Below, in pieces: positions 23,927 through 32,638 of a stretch of DNA of 64,000 nucleotides (position 1 is its first letter; every line of letters starts with the position of its first letter). The DNA lies in the NCBI RefSeq assembly GCF_035944375.1, contig NZ_DASZBE010000005.1; one strand, written 5' to 3'. Under the pieces are notes generated by a model. The model saw only the letters and a list, made by a program, of their open reading frames with translations. It had not been told where the DNA came from and made no database searches. The position numbers and the translations under genes were made by a program. The DNA is from Allobosea sp035944375. Its GTDB lineage: Bacteria; Pseudomonadota; Alphaproteobacteria; Rhizobiales; Beijerinckiaceae.

Positions 23927-25178
23927 GTCCCCAGTTACGCTTGAAACCGAGAGCCTGTCGAGCGGCGAGGCTGCGCCCGCGCCCTGGCTGTCCCTGATCG
24001 GGCTGGGCGAGGACGGCCCCGCCGGGCTGTGCCCCGCGGCGAAGGCGGCACTGGCCGAGGCCGAGATCGTCTTCGGCGGCGAGCGCCATATCGCGCTGGT
24101 CGGCTCCGTGCCTGGCGAGCTCCGGCCCTGGCCGCAGCCCTTCCGCAACGCTTTGCCGCAGATCCTGGCGGAGCGCGGCCGTAAGGTCTGCGTGCTCGCG
24201 ACCAGCGACCCGTTCCATTACGGAATCGGCAACAGCCTGAGCCGGGCGATCCCGGCCGAAGAGATGCGCGTCATCCCGCAATCCTCTTCCTTCTCCATGG
24301 CCTGCACACGGCTGCGTTGGCCGCAGGAGGAATGCGCGCTGGTCTCACTGCATGGCCGCACGCTCTATCGCATCGTGCCGCATCTGCAGCCGCAGGCCCG
24401 CATCCTTGCTCTGTCCTGGGACGAGACGACGCCGCGGGCGGTGGCGGAGCTGCTGACCGCGCGCGGCATGGGGGCGAGCCGCCTGACCGTGCTGGAATCG
24501 CTGGGTGGCCCGCAGGAGCGGGTTCGAGAGACCCGTGCCGATGCCTTTGCCTTCGACGACATCGTTCCGCTCAACCTGATCGCGGTGGCCGTCGAGGCGG
24601 GCCGGGATGCGCGCGTGCTGCCGCTGGCGCCGGGGCTGGACGAGGAGTGGTTCGCCCATGACGGGCAGATCACCAAATCCGAGGTCCGCGCGATCACGAT
24701 CTCCGCGCTCGCCCCGCGGGCGGGCGAACTGCTCTGGGATGTCGGGGCCGGTTCGGGCTCGGTCGGCATCGAATGGTGCCAGCGCCATCCGCGCAATGCG
24801 GCCATCGCTTTTGAAGCCAAGGCGGAGCGGGTCGAGCGGATCACCCGCAACAGCCTCGAACTGGGCGGGCTGTCGGTGAAGGTCACCGGCGAGGCGCCTG
24901 CGGGCTTTGCCGGGCAGCCCGCGCCCGATGCCGTCTTCATCGGCGGCGGTCTGACGGTCGAGGGGCTGTTCGAGGGGGCGTGGGCTGCGCTCAAACCCGG
25001 CGGGCGCCTCGTTGCCAATGTCGTCACGCTGGAGGGCGAGGCGAAGCTCGCGGCGCTGCATGCGCTGCATGGCGGCTCGCTGCGGCGCATCGCGATCGAC
25101 CGGCTCGTTCCCGTCGGCGGCAAGCATGGCTGGCGGCCGGCGATGCCGGTGACGCAGTGGCGGGTCGAGAAGCCGTGA
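23925..25178 (+). CDS. cobL: Precorrin-6Y C5,15-methyltransferase (decarboxylating) CobL
   Basis: A 417-residue two-domain enzyme. The N-terminal half (about residues 20-220) is a tetrapyrrole methylase like CbiE, beginning LSLIGLGEDGPAGLCPAAK with ATSDPFHYGIGNSL. The C-terminal half is a class I SAM methyltransferase like CbiT with LLWDVGAGSGSVGIEWCQRHP and GGGLTVEGLFEGAW. It methylates C5 and C15 and removes the acetate carboxyl at C12. The start at 23925 overlaps the divergent cobK start; a codon at 23913 (ATGAGC) is an alternative. It is followed by a palindromic repeat before cobE. Confidence 0.96.
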   Translation: MSPVTLETESLSSGEAAPAPWLSLIGLGEDGPAGLCPAAKAALAEAEIVFGGERHIALVGSVPGELRPWPQPFRNALPQILAERGRKVCVLATSDPFHYGIGNSLSRAIPAEEMRVIPQSSSFSMACTRLRWPQEECALVSLHGRTLYRIVPHLQPQARILALSWDETTPRAVAELLTARGMGASRLTVLESLGGPQERVRETRADAFAFDDIVPLNLIAVAVEAGRDARVLPLAPGLDEEWFAHDGQITKSEVRAITISALAPRAGELLWDVGAGSGSVGIEWCQRHPRNAAIAFEAKAERVERITRNSLELGGLSVKVTGEAPAGFAGQPAPDAVFIGGGLTVEGLFEGAWAALKPGGRLVANVVTLEGEAKLAALHALHGGSLRRIAIDRLVPVGGKHGWRPAMPVTQWRVEKP

Positions 25179-25198
25179 GTCTCACATTCACCCTGGCT

Positions 25199-25319
25199 GT
25201 CATTCCGGACAAGCCGCGAAGCGGCGCAGCTCCGGAATCCATCATAGAGAGCCAAGCCTGGCCGGGTTGCGCCCTCCGATGGATTCCGGGTCTCCGCTTC
25301 GCTGCGCCCGGAATGACGG
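25199..25319. repeat. Dispersed palindromic repeat copy
   Basis: A main-family copy between cobL and cobE, running from GTCATTCCGGACAAGC to GCCCGGAATGACGG. Its inner arms read CCGGAATCCATCAT and GATGGATTCCGG. Confidence 0.9.
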
Positions 25320-25344
25320 TGAGGGTGTCACCAAGGTCTGAGCC

Positions 25345-25734
25345 ATGACCGGCCGTCTCGTCGTCGGGCTGGGACTGCGCGCCGACACCAGCGAGGCCGA
25401 CATCCTCGCCTGCCTCGACGAGGCGCTGGCGCTCGCCGGCCTGTCGGGCGAGGCGACGCCGCGTCTGGCGACGCTGGCGAGCCGGATCGGCGAGCCCGGG
25501 CTCGCCGCTGCCGCCGTCAGCCGGGCCGCCGAGCTCGTCGGCGTGCCCGACGAGGCGCTCAGAGGTTTCGAGGCCAGTTGCGCGACCCGCTCCACACGCA
25601 TCGCCTCGCTCTACGGCGTCGGGTCGGTGGCGGAAGCCGCCGCGCTCGCGGCCGCCGGGCCGGGCGGGACCCTGGTGCAGCCGCGCATCGCCACCGCCCG
25701 CGTCACCTGCGCGCTGGCCCGGAGTGTATCGTGA
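25345..25734 (+). CDS. cobE: CobE / CbiG C-terminal domain protein
   Basis: A 129-residue protein of the CobE family, which is homologous to the C-terminal domain of CbiG. The start LVVGLGLRADTSEADILACLDEAL and the later GEPGLAAAAVSRAAEL and GTLVQPRIATARVTCALAR match this family. CobE is required for cobalamin synthesis in Pseudomonas-type organisms but its chemical role is less clear than the other steps; in the anaerobic pathway CbiG opens the lactone. It lies between the repeat after cobL and a second repeat before cobM, on the operon strand. Confidence 0.88.
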   Translation: MTGRLVVGLGLRADTSEADILACLDEALALAGLSGEATPRLATLASRIGEPGLAAAAVSRAAELVGVPDEALRGFEASCATRSTRIASLYGVGSVAEAAALAAAGPGGTLVQPRIATARVTCALARSVS

Positions 25735-25751
25735 TGCACCCGAGCCAAATC

Positions 25752-25882
25752 GTCTTTCCGGGGCTTCGCGACGCGAAGAACCCGGAACCCACGACCGGGA
25801 TCGGCCCTTCAGCGTTGCGTCGTCACATCCCTCACCCGGTCATGGGTTCCGGGTTCAGGCCTGCCGCCTGCCCCGGAAAGAC
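25752..25882. repeat. Palindromic repeat (CCGGAACCC variant) between cobE and cobM
   Basis: Nested inverted repeat. The outer arms are GTCTTTCCGGGGC (25752-25764) and GCCCCGGAAAGAC (25870-25882); the inner arms run ACCCGGAACCCACGACCGGG and CCCGGTCATGGGTTCCGGGT. It differs in sequence from the main family but has the same layout. Confidence 0.85.
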
Positions 25883-25912
25883 AATGGTGCGGCACAGCGC
25901 GCGGACTCCTGC

Positions 25913-26677
25913 ATGACCATCCATTTCATCGGCGCCGGCCCCGGCGCGCCCGATCTCATCACGCTGCGCGGGCGCGACCTGATCGCGGCCTGCGAGGTCT
26001 GCCTCTATGCGGGCTCGCTGATCCCCAAGGCGATGCTCGACTGGTGCCCGCCGGGCGCGCGCATCGTCGACACCGCCCCGCTCGATCTCGACGCCATCAT
26101 CGCCGAGATGCAGGCAGCGCATGAAGCCGGGCAGGATGTGGCGCGGCTGCATTCCGGCGATCTCTCGATCTGGAGCGCGACCGGCGAACAGATGCGCAGG
26201 CTCGATGCGCTCGCCATCCCCTACAGCGTGACGCCGGGCGTGCCGGCCTTCGCGGCTGCCGCCGCGACGCTGAAGCGGGAGCTCACCCTGCCGGGGCTGG
26301 CGCAGTCGCTGGTGCTGACGCGCACCTCGGGCCGGGCCTCGGCCATGCCGGAGCGGGAGCGGCTCGCCACCTTCGCAGCCTCGGGCACGACGCTGGCGAT
26401 CCATCTCTCGATCCATGTCGTCGAGCAGGTGGTGGCGGAGCTGTCGCCCTTCTACGGGGAGTCGTGCCCGGTCGCGATCGTGTTCCGGGCCTCCTGGCCG
26501 GATGAGCGCGTGCTGCGCGGAACACTGTCCACGATCGCGACGCAGGTGCGCGAGTCCGGGCTGGAGCGCACCGCGCTGATCCTCGTCGGCCCGGCGCTGG
26601 CGGCCGCGGATTTCGGCGAGAGCGCGCTCTACTCCACCGGCTATGATCGCCGGTTCCGGCCGGGGGGCGGGGTATGA
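25913..26677 (+). CDS. cobM: Precorrin-4 C11-methyltransferase CobM
   Basis: A 254-residue tetrapyrrole methylase that converts precorrin-4 to precorrin-5. Motifs are FIGAGPGAPDLITLRGRDLI, YAGSLIPKAML, VARLHSGDLSIWSATGEQM and VTPGVPAFAAAAATL, then LAIHLSIHVVEQVVAEL. I start at the ATG at 25913; the frame is open back to 25724, but that stretch overlaps cobE and the repeat. Length and motifs are those of CobM/CbiF. It is separated from cobB by another repeat. Confidence 0.96.
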   Translation: MTIHFIGAGPGAPDLITLRGRDLIAACEVCLYAGSLIPKAMLDWCPPGARIVDTAPLDLDAIIAEMQAAHEAGQDVARLHSGDLSIWSATGEQMRRLDALAIPYSVTPGVPAFAAAAATLKRELTLPGLAQSLVLTRTSGRASAMPERERLATFAASGTTLAIHLSIHVVEQVVAELSPFYGESCPVAIVFRASWPDERVLRGTLSTIATQVRESGLERTALILVGPALAAADFGESALYSTGYDRRFRPGGGV

Positions 26678-26693
26678 GAATGACCGCCCAACC

Positions 26694-26782
26694 CCGTCAT
26701 TGCGAGCGCAGCGAAGCAATCCAGACGGGCTCGCCCGACGACTTGCTGGATTGCTTCGTCGCATTCGCTCCTCGCAATGACG
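26694..26782. repeat. Palindromic repeat (CATTGCGAGCG variant) between cobM and cobB
   Basis: Same variant as the one inside cobN: the left arm 26694-26724 is identical to cobN 17239-17269. The right arm matches imperfectly because of a few extra bases (TTCGTCGCATTCGCTCCTCGC). This copy lies outside genes, 13 bases before the cobB start. Confidence 0.92.
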
Positions 26783-26795
26783 GGAGAGCCCGTCC

Positions 26796-28115
26796 ATGAC
26801 CACGCCCGGCCTCATCATCGCCGCGCCGCGCTCGGGCTCGGGCAAGACCACGATCACGCTCGGGCTGCAGCGGGCGCTGACGAGGCGCGGGCTCGTGGTG
26901 CGCGGGCTGAAATGCGGGCCGGATTATATCGACCCCGCCTTCCATGCCGCCGCGACGGGGGCACCGAGCGCCAATCTCGATTCCTTCGCCATGCCCGACG
27001 CGCTGCTGCGCGCCATCGCGGGAGATGCGGCTGATGGAGCCGACCTCGTCATCGCAGAAGGCTCGATGGGGCTGTTCGACGCCGTGCCGGGGCCGGAGGG
27101 GCATACCGGTGCGAGTGCCGACATCGCGGCGCTGCTGGGCTGGCCGATCGTGCTGGTGATCGACGTCTCCGGCCAGGCGCAGTCGGCGGCGGCGATTGCG
27201 CTCGGCTGCATGAAGTACGACCCGCGCATCACCATCGCCGGCGTGATCCTCAACAAGGTCGCCAGCGAGCGCCATCGCCGGCTGGTGGCGCAGGGCATGG
27301 AGAAAATCGGGCTCCTGGTGCTCGGCTCGCTGCCGCGCGAGGCCAGCCTCATCCTGCCCGAGCGCCATCTCGGGCTGGTCCAGGCCGGCGAGACCGCCGA
27401 TCTCGAGGCGCGGCTCGAGGCGCTGGCCGATGCGGTGACGGCGGCGATCGATCTCGACGCGGTGAGGGGCGTCGCCCAGCCTACTCGTTTGCCGGCTATA
27501 TCTGCGGCGATCTCGGGCCTGCCAACGCCCGGCCGGCGCATCGCGATCGCGCGCGATGCCGCCTTCAGCTTCGTCTATCCGCATGTCGAGGCGGGCTGGC
27601 GGGCGGCCGGCGCCGTGTTGGTGCCGTTCTCGCCGCTGGCGGACGAGCCGCCGCACGGGGATTGCGATGCCTGCTGGCTGCCGGGCGGCTATCCGGAGCT
27701 TCATGCGGGCGCGATCGCCGGCGCCGACCGCTTTCTCGGCGGCCTGCGCGCCTTTGCCGAGACACGGCCGGTGCATGGCGAGTGCGGCGGCTACATGGTG
27801 CTGGGGCGGACGCTGATCGATGCGGACGGCGTCTGCCACGCCATGGCCGGGCTGCTGTCGGTCGAGACCTCCTTCGCGAAGCGGAAGATGAATCTCGGCT
27901 ATCGCCGGGCCATCCTCGAAGCCGATGCGCCGCTCGGCGCGGCCGGCGACGCGCTGACCGGCCATGAGTTCCACTACGCAACGATCGTCACCCAGGGCGA
28001 GGACCCGCCGCTGGCGCTGGTGACCGACCCGCATGGCTCCGCGCCCTCCCCCGCCGGCAGCCGGCGCGGGTACGTCACAGGCTCGTTCTTTCACGCGATC
28101 GCGGTGGCGGGGTGA
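26796..28115 (+). CDS. cobB: Hydrogenobyrinic acid a,c-diamide synthase CobB
   Basis: A 439-residue glutamine-dependent amidotransferase that amidates the a and c side chains. The ATP-binding N-terminal domain has the P-loop LIIAAPRSGSGKTTITLG and GLKCGPDYIDPAFH. The C-terminal glutaminase domain carries LPGGYPELHA and the nucleophile Cys in HGECGGYMVLG, ending with the His segment TGSFFHAIA. The ATG at 26796 follows a repeat by 13 bases. All family elements are intact. It is followed by another repeat and then bluB. Confidence 0.96.
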   Translation: MTTPGLIIAAPRSGSGKTTITLGLQRALTRRGLVVRGLKCGPDYIDPAFHAAATGAPSANLDSFAMPDALLRAIAGDAADGADLVIAEGSMGLFDAVPGPEGHTGASADIAALLGWPIVLVIDVSGQAQSAAAIALGCMKYDPRITIAGVILNKVASERHRRLVAQGMEKIGLLVLGSLPREASLILPERHLGLVQAGETADLEARLEALADAVTAAIDLDAVRGVAQPTRLPAISAAISGLPTPGRRIAIARDAAFSFVYPHVEAGWRAAGAVLVPFSPLADEPPHGDCDACWLPGGYPELHAGAIAGADRFLGGLRAFAETRPVHGECGGYMVLGRTLIDADGVCHAMAGLLSVETSFAKRKMNLGYRRAILEADAPLGAAGDALTGHEFHYATIVTQGEDPPLALVTDPHGSAPSPAGSRRGYVTGSFFHAIAVAG

Positions 28116-28140
28116 GCGTGATGTCGCCTCCACGCCTCCG

Positions 28141-28260
28141 CAGCCCTCATCCTGAGGGGCCGCGCAGCGGCGTCTCGAAGGATGTTCCAGGAGGCTCCCG
28201 CACAAGCTGGATCATCCTTCGAGACGCGCTGCTGCGCAGCGCTCCTCAGGATGAGGGCTG
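28141..28260. repeat. Palindromic repeat (CTCATCCTGAGG variant) between cobB and bluB
   Basis: Outer arms CAGCCCTCATCCTGAGG (28141-28157) and CCTCAGGATGAGGGCTG (28244-28260) are exact inverted copies, and inner arms GTCTCGAAGGATG and CATCCTTCGAGAC also pair. It lies only a few bases before the bluB ATG. Confidence 0.92.
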
Positions 28261-28266
28261 AGGAGG

Positions 28267-28908
28267 ATGTCCAACTCCCCTCCCCGGTTCGACGAGGCCT
28301 TTGCCGCGCAGTTCGCCGAACTGCTGGCCTGGCGACGCGATGTCCGGCGCTTCCGCCGCGACGCCCTGCCCGACGGGCTGGTTGAACGGCTGCTGGCGCA
28401 GGCGGAGTTGTCGCCCTCGGTCGGCCATTCGCAGCCCTGGCGCTGGGTTCGCGTCAGCGATCCCATGCAGCGCGCGGCCGCGCTGGCGAGTTTCGCGCGC
28501 TGCAACGCCGACGCGCTGGCGGATTTCGAAGGCGATCAGGCGCGGCTCTATGCGACGCTGAAGCTCGAAGGGATGCGCGAGGCGCCCGAGCAGATCGCGG
28601 TGTTCTGCGACCATGGCACGGCGCAGGGGCACGGGCTGGGCCGCAAGACCATGCCCGAAATGCTGGATTATTCGGTGGTCGCCGCGATCACGCAGTTCTG
28701 GCTGGCGGCGCGGGTTCAGGGCGTCGGTGTCGGCTGGGTCTCGATCCTGGAGCCGGAGGTCGTGCGGGCGGCGCTGGGCGCTCCGCCCGAGTGGAAGCTG
28801 ATCGCCTGGCTCTGCATCGGCTGGCCGGAAGCCGAGAGCGACGTGCCCGAGTTGGTCAAGGCGGGGTGGGAGCTTGGACGGCCGCCCGCGCGCGCCGGAA
28901 CGAGGTGA
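28267..28908 (+). CDS. bluB: 5,6-dimethylbenzimidazole synthase BluB
   Basis: A 213-residue flavin-destroying enzyme that turns reduced FMN and oxygen into 5,6-dimethylbenzimidazole, the lower ligand of B12. It is a nitroreductase-fold protein: LLAWRRDVRRFRRDALPDG near the start, AELSPSVGHSQPWRWVRV, and VQGVGVGWVSILEPEVVR. The presence of bluB means the organism probably makes true B12 rather than a pseudocobalamin. Its stop codon lies just before the cobF start, so the two are coupled. Confidence 0.95.
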   Translation: MSNSPPRFDEAFAAQFAELLAWRRDVRRFRRDALPDGLVERLLAQAELSPSVGHSQPWRWVRVSDPMQRAAALASFARCNADALADFEGDQARLYATLKLEGMREAPEQIAVFCDHGTAQGHGLGRKTMPEMLDYSVVAAITQFWLAARVQGVGVGWVSILEPEVVRAALGAPPEWKLIAWLCIGWPEAESDVPELVKAGWELGRPPARAGTR

Positions 28909-28910
28909 CG

Positions 28911-29663
28911 ATGCGCAGATTGCTGATCATCGGGATCGGCGCCGGCGACCCGGACCAGATGACGGTCCAGGCGATCGCGGCGCTCAACCGGGCGGATGTG
29001 ATCTTCCTGCCCGACAAGGGGCAGGAGAAGGCGGCGCTGCGCCATCTGCGCGAGGCGATCTGCGCGCGCTTCATTGTAAAGCCCTGGCGCAGCGTGACGA
29101 TGGAAACCCCGCGTCGCGCGGAAGCCGGCGACGATTATCGCGGCGTCGTCGACGACTGGCACGCCCGCATCGCCGCGTCCTATGAGGCGCTGTTCCGGCA
29201 GGAGCTGGCGGAGGGGCAGACCGGGGCGCTGCTCGTCTGGGGCGATCCCGCGCTCTATGACAGCACGCTGCGCATCGTCGAGCGCGTCCGCGCCGGTGGC
29301 CTGCCGCTGGAGTGGGACGTCATCCCCGGCATCAGCAGCGTTCAGGCGCTCGCCGCCCGCCATCGCATTCCGCTCAACCGCATCGGCGAGCCCGTGCTGA
29401 TCACCACCGGCCGCAAGCTGGCGGAGGGCCTGGCGCTGGCGCCGGACGGCGTGGTCGTGATGCTCGACGGCGAACAGGCCTTCGCGAAGATCGCGCCCGA
29501 GGGACTGGAGATCTTCTGGGGCGCCTATCTCGGCACGCCCGACGAGATTCTGATCGCCGGCCCGCTCGCCGCGGTTTCGGAAGAGATCGTGCGGGTCCGC
29601 GCCGAGGCCCGGGGCCGCCATGGTTGGATCATGGACATTTATCTGCTGCGGCGGAGCGATTGA
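28911..29663 (+). CDS. cobF: Precorrin-6A synthase (deacetylating) CobF
   Basis: A 250-residue SAM methylase that methylates C1 and removes the acetyl group, the reaction specific to the aerobic route. Family marks are LLIIGIGAGDPDQMTVQAIAAL, VIFLPDKGQEKAALRHLR, LLVWGDPALYDSTLRIVERV and VIPGISSVQALAARHRIPLN. I use the ATG at 28911; a GTG two codons earlier (28905) overlaps the bluB stop and is an alternative. This is the last gene of the cobalamin cluster. Confidence 0.94.
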   Translation: MRRLLIIGIGAGDPDQMTVQAIAALNRADVIFLPDKGQEKAALRHLREAICARFIVKPWRSVTMETPRRAEAGDDYRGVVDDWHARIAASYEALFRQELAEGQTGALLVWGDPALYDSTLRIVERVRAGGLPLEWDVIPGISSVQALAARHRIPLNRIGEPVLITTGRKLAEGLALAPDGVVVMLDGEQAFAKIAPEGLEIFWGAYLGTPDEILIAGPLAAVSEEIVRVRAEARGRHGWIMDIYLLRRSD

Positions 29664-29690
29664 AGCGACGGCCGATTGGACAAGCCGCAT

Positions 29691-29822
29691 CCCCTTCCCC
29701 CCGCTTGCGGTGGGGAAGGGTTAGGGATGGGGGCCGCAAAGCCGGAGCGCTGTCCGTCATCGTCTCGCCGAGCGGGACTGCCCCCCACCCCAACCCTCCC
29801 CACCGCAAGCGGGGGGAGGGAG
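29691..29822. repeat. Pyrimidine/purine-rich palindromic repeat between cobF and marR-type gene
   Basis: Arms of the form CCCCTTCCCCCCGCTTGCGG and CCGCAAGCGGGGGGAGGG, with inner GGGGAAGGGTTAGGGATGGG and CCCCCCACCCCAACCCTCCCC. It is the intergenic sister of the copy inside the cobN 3' end (19386-19503). Confidence 0.9.
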
Positions 29823-29907
29823 ACCGTCGCCATCCTTCAGTACCGGCCACCGCTTGCCCCGCGCCGCGCGGCCATGCCAGATGCCGACATCGACTGCGGG
29901 ACGCGCC

Positions 29908-30423
29908 ATGCCTTCGACCAGACGCGACAGAGCCGCCGGAGAGGGCGCCGAGCGGGATGTCCTCGATCTCGGCGGCTATGTCCCCTATTTCCTGACGGCG
30001 ATCTCCAACACCTGGTCGCGCAGCTCGTCGCGGCTCTATCTGGAGCGCTTCGGCATCGGCGTCACCGAATGGCGGGTGATGTCGCAGCTCGCGATCGAGC
30101 CCGGCATTCCGGCGCAGCGCATCTGCGAGGTCATCGCGCTCGACAAGGGCGCCGTCAGCCGCAGCGCCGCGGCGCTGGTGGCGGCCGGCCATGTCGCGGA
30201 ACGGCCCGACACGCGCGACGCCCGCCGCCAGCTCCTCGAACTCACGGCCAGCGGCTATGTCCTGCATGACCAGCTGATCGCGCTCGCGACCGCACGCGAG
30301 CAATTGATGCTCGAGGGCTTCAGCCCGCAGGAGCGCGCGCAGCTCATCGATTTCCTGCGCCGGATGCAGGCACGGCTGCCTGCGCTGCGCGATTTCGTTC
30401 CGCCCTCCGGCGAGCGCGGCTAA
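29908..30423 (+). CDS. MarR-family transcriptional regulator
   Basis: A 171-residue winged-helix regulator. The MarR core is visible: YLERFGIGVTEWRVMSQLAIEPGIPAQRICEVIALDKGAVSRSAAALVAAGHVAERPDTRDARRQ spans the DNA-reading helix and the wing (positions given here only as landmarks, about residues 45-110). I start at the ATG at 29908; ATG at 29881 is possible. Ligand and target are unknown. The gene faces away from the lipoprotein and deaminase genes, from which it is separated by a stop codon overlap region only one base long at 30423/30425. Confidence 0.85.
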   Translation: MPSTRRDRAAGEGAERDVLDLGGYVPYFLTAISNTWSRSSSRLYLERFGIGVTEWRVMSQLAIEPGIPAQRICEVIALDKGAVSRSAAALVAAGHVAERPDTRDARRQLLELTASGYVLHDQLIALATAREQLMLEGFSPQERAQLIDFLRRMQARLPALRDFVPPSGERG

Positions 30424-30424
30424 G

Positions 30425-30676
30425 TCACCAGCGGCGATAGCCGTAGCCGAAGCCATAGCCGCCATAGAAGCCGCCGAAATCCTGGTAGACATAGGTGCGC
30501 CGCGCCGCCGCCCGCTCGACGTCGATCGTCTGCATGCATTGCGCGAAGGCGTCCGTGCCCTGCCGGAAGCCATAGCCGCGACACTGCTCTATATCGAGCG
30601 CGCGGCGCTCCTCCAGCGTCATGCAGCCGCTGGCGGTGAGCGCCAGAGCGAGGGCGGCGAGCGGCGCGATCTTCAT
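30425..30676 (-). CDS. Small lipoprotein, function unknown
   Basis: An 83-residue protein with a lipoprotein-type leader: APLAALALALTASGCMTLEE, where the Cys after SG would be lipidated. The mature part ends in a Gly/Tyr-rich tail (GFYGGYGFGYGYRRW). No family is recognised. Start is the ATG at 30676; the frame is open further upstream. It is convergent with the MarR gene and the two stop codons are nearly touching. Confidence 0.65.
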   Translation of the reverse strand: MKIAPLAALALALTASGCMTLEERRALDIEQCRGYGFRQGTDAFAQCMQTIDVERAAARRTYVYQDFGGFYGGYGFGYGYRRW

Positions 30677-30758
30677 GTCCGGTGTCCTTCGGTCGGCACG
30701 ATCCAGGCGATAACGGCCTCGAGAGAAGGCCGCAAATGAGTCGAGATTGCGAAGCCAC

Positions 30759-32093
30759 TCAGGCATAGCGGCGCGAGGCCGCACCATGGGCGCGCCTGAG
30801 CGCGGCGAGATCGAGGCCGGGGATCGCCCCGTCGATCACCCGCCAGCGCCCGGCGACCATGACGCGGTCGGCCCGGTGCGCGCCGCAGAGCACCAGCGCC
30901 GCGACCGGGTCATGCGCGCCGGAGAAGCGCAGTTCGTCCAGCCGGTAGAGCGCGAGATCGGCCTGCATCCCCGGCGCGATCATGCCGATGTCCGAGCGGC
31001 CGAGGCAGCGCGCCGAGCCCTGCGTCGCCCAGCGGATGACGTCGCGGGCGGTCACGGCGGCGGCGCTCTCATAGCGCAGCCGGTTGATCAGCAACGCGTG
31101 GCGCAACTCCTCCATCAGGTTCGAGCCGTCATTGGAGGCCGAGCCGTCGACGCCCAGGCCGAGCGGCGCGCCCGCCGCCTCCAGCTCGCGCGTGCGGCAG
31201 AAGCCGGAGGCCAGCACTCCGTTCGAGGTCGGGCAGTGGCAGACACCCACCCCGGCCCGCCCCAGCCGGTCGCATTCCTCGCAGGAGAAATGCACGCCAT
31301 GGGCGAGCCAGGTCTTCGGCCGCATCCAGCCGGTCTCCTCGAGCAGGTCGAGCGGGCGCTTGCCGTAGACCTGGAGGCAATAGGCGTCCTCGTCCTTCGT
31401 CTCGGCGAGATGGGTGTGCAGCGGCGCATCGAAGCGCGCGGCGAGATCCGCCGATTTCGCCATCAGCGACGGCGTCACCGAGAAGGGCGAGCAGGGCGCG
31501 AGCGCGATCTGGACCATGCTGCCCGGCGAGGGATCATGGAACAGCGTCAGCACGCGTTCGCTGTCGGCGAGGATCGTGTCCTCGTCCTGCACTATGGTGT
31601 CGGGCGGCAGCCCGCCATCCTTCTGCGACAGGTTCATCGAACCGCGCGAGATCGTGGCGCGGATGCCGAGCGCGCGCGCCTCTTCCACCGCGATGTCGAC
31701 GGCATCCTCCAGGCCCGGCGGATAGAGATAGTGATGGTCGGCCGCCGTGGTGCAGCCCGAAAGCAAGAGCTCCGCCAGTGCCGCCCGCACGGCGAGGCGC
31801 AGATCCTCGGGCGTCAGCCTCGCCCAGAGCGGATAGAGCGCGGTGAGCCAGGGAAACAGCTCGCGGTCGATCGCGGCCGGATGAGCGCGCGTCAGCGTCT
31901 GGTAGAAGTGGTGATGGGTGTTGATCAGGCCGGGCAGGACGACATGCTCGGAGGCATCGAACACGGCATCCACCGGCGCGGCTGGCGTGGCCCCCGCTGC
32001 GACCAGCTCGGCGATGACGCCCCCCTCGACCACGACACCGCCCGAGGCGTTCTCGGCGACGATGCCGAGCGGGTTCCTGATCCAGAGGCGCAT
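30759..32093 (-). CDS. 8-oxoguanine deaminase (amidohydrolase superfamily)
   Basis: A 444-residue metal-dependent deaminase of the amidohydrolase superfamily. The start MRLWIRNPLGIV, the metal-binding GLINTHHHFYQTL, the HTHLAET segment, CHCPTSNGVLASG and the Asp in LGVDGSASNDGSNL match the 8-oxoguanine deaminase subgroup of the ATZ/TRZ family, which removes the amino group of 8-oxoguanine to give urate. Hydroxydechloroatrazine ethylaminohydrolase is the usual older label for the same group. It stands alone on the minus strand between two small exported proteins. Confidence 0.85.
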   Translation of the reverse strand: MRLWIRNPLGIVAENASGGVVVEGGVIAELVAAGATPAAPVDAVFDASEHVVLPGLINTHHHFYQTLTRAHPAAIDRELFPWLTALYPLWARLTPEDLRLAVRAALAELLLSGCTTAADHHYLYPPGLEDAVDIAVEEARALGIRATISRGSMNLSQKDGGLPPDTIVQDEDTILADSERVLTLFHDPSPGSMVQIALAPCSPFSVTPSLMAKSADLAARFDAPLHTHLAETKDEDAYCLQVYGKRPLDLLEETGWMRPKTWLAHGVHFSCEECDRLGRAGVGVCHCPTSNGVLASGFCRTRELEAAGAPLGLGVDGSASNDGSNLMEELRHALLINRLRYESAAAVTARDVIRWATQGSARCLGRSDIGMIAPGMQADLALYRLDELRFSGAHDPVAALVLCGAHRADRVMVAGRWRVIDGAIPGLDLAALRRAHGAASRRYA

Positions 32094-32165
32094 GGGAATT
32101 CCGGCAGGTTGGCGAAGTCGTGAGCGACACTGCCGCCGCGACCGGGCGAGGTAAAGCGTCGCCCC

Positions 32166-32450
32166 TCAATCCCAGGGCTGGTCGACCTTGCAGCGATAGC
32201 CGACGAAGCATTGCGGATTGTCGCGGCTCGGCACGAAGGCGGGCTCGAGGAACTCTCCATGCGCGCAGAAGCGGCGGTCCCGCACGAAGCGGTCATAGGT
32301 GAAGCCGCCGGTGCCAAGCACGATCGCGCCGCTTGTCGCGACGCTCTGGCGGTTGGCGGCGCAGCTGCGCTCCGGCGTCGAGGGGCGCGACTGGGCGAGC
32401 GCGGGCGCGGCTGCGAGCAGGAGCAGCAGGGACAGGGTCAGGTGCTTCAT
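32166..32450 (-). CDS. Small secreted protein with cysteines, function unknown
   Basis: A 94-residue protein with a clean signal peptide: MKHLTLSLLLLLAAAPALAQ, with cleavage likely after ALA. The mature 74 residues contain four cysteines (RSCAAN, RFCAHG, NPQCFVGYRCK), which could form two disulfides in the periplasm. No family is recognised. Start is the ATG at 32450; longer open frame upstream is not supported. Confidence 0.7.
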   Translation of the reverse strand: MKHLTLSLLLLLAAAPALAQSRPSTPERSCAANRQSVATSGAIVLGTGGFTYDRFVRDRRFCAHGEFLEPAFVPSRDNPQCFVGYRCKVDQPWD

Positions 32451-32638
32451 GGGGGCCTCCGGCCGGTTCGCGGCATCGTTGCCCACTCTAACACGGCCGG
32501 CGGCGTCGCGTTCCAGCGGCCGGGACGAGCCACGGGCGCCGGCCAAGCAGGGGCGAGGCAAGCCCGTGCGCCTTGACGGCGGGTCGCTCATCCGCCATCG
32601 CTCCCGCGTTTTCCCCAGACGCACGCCGGAGCCACGCC

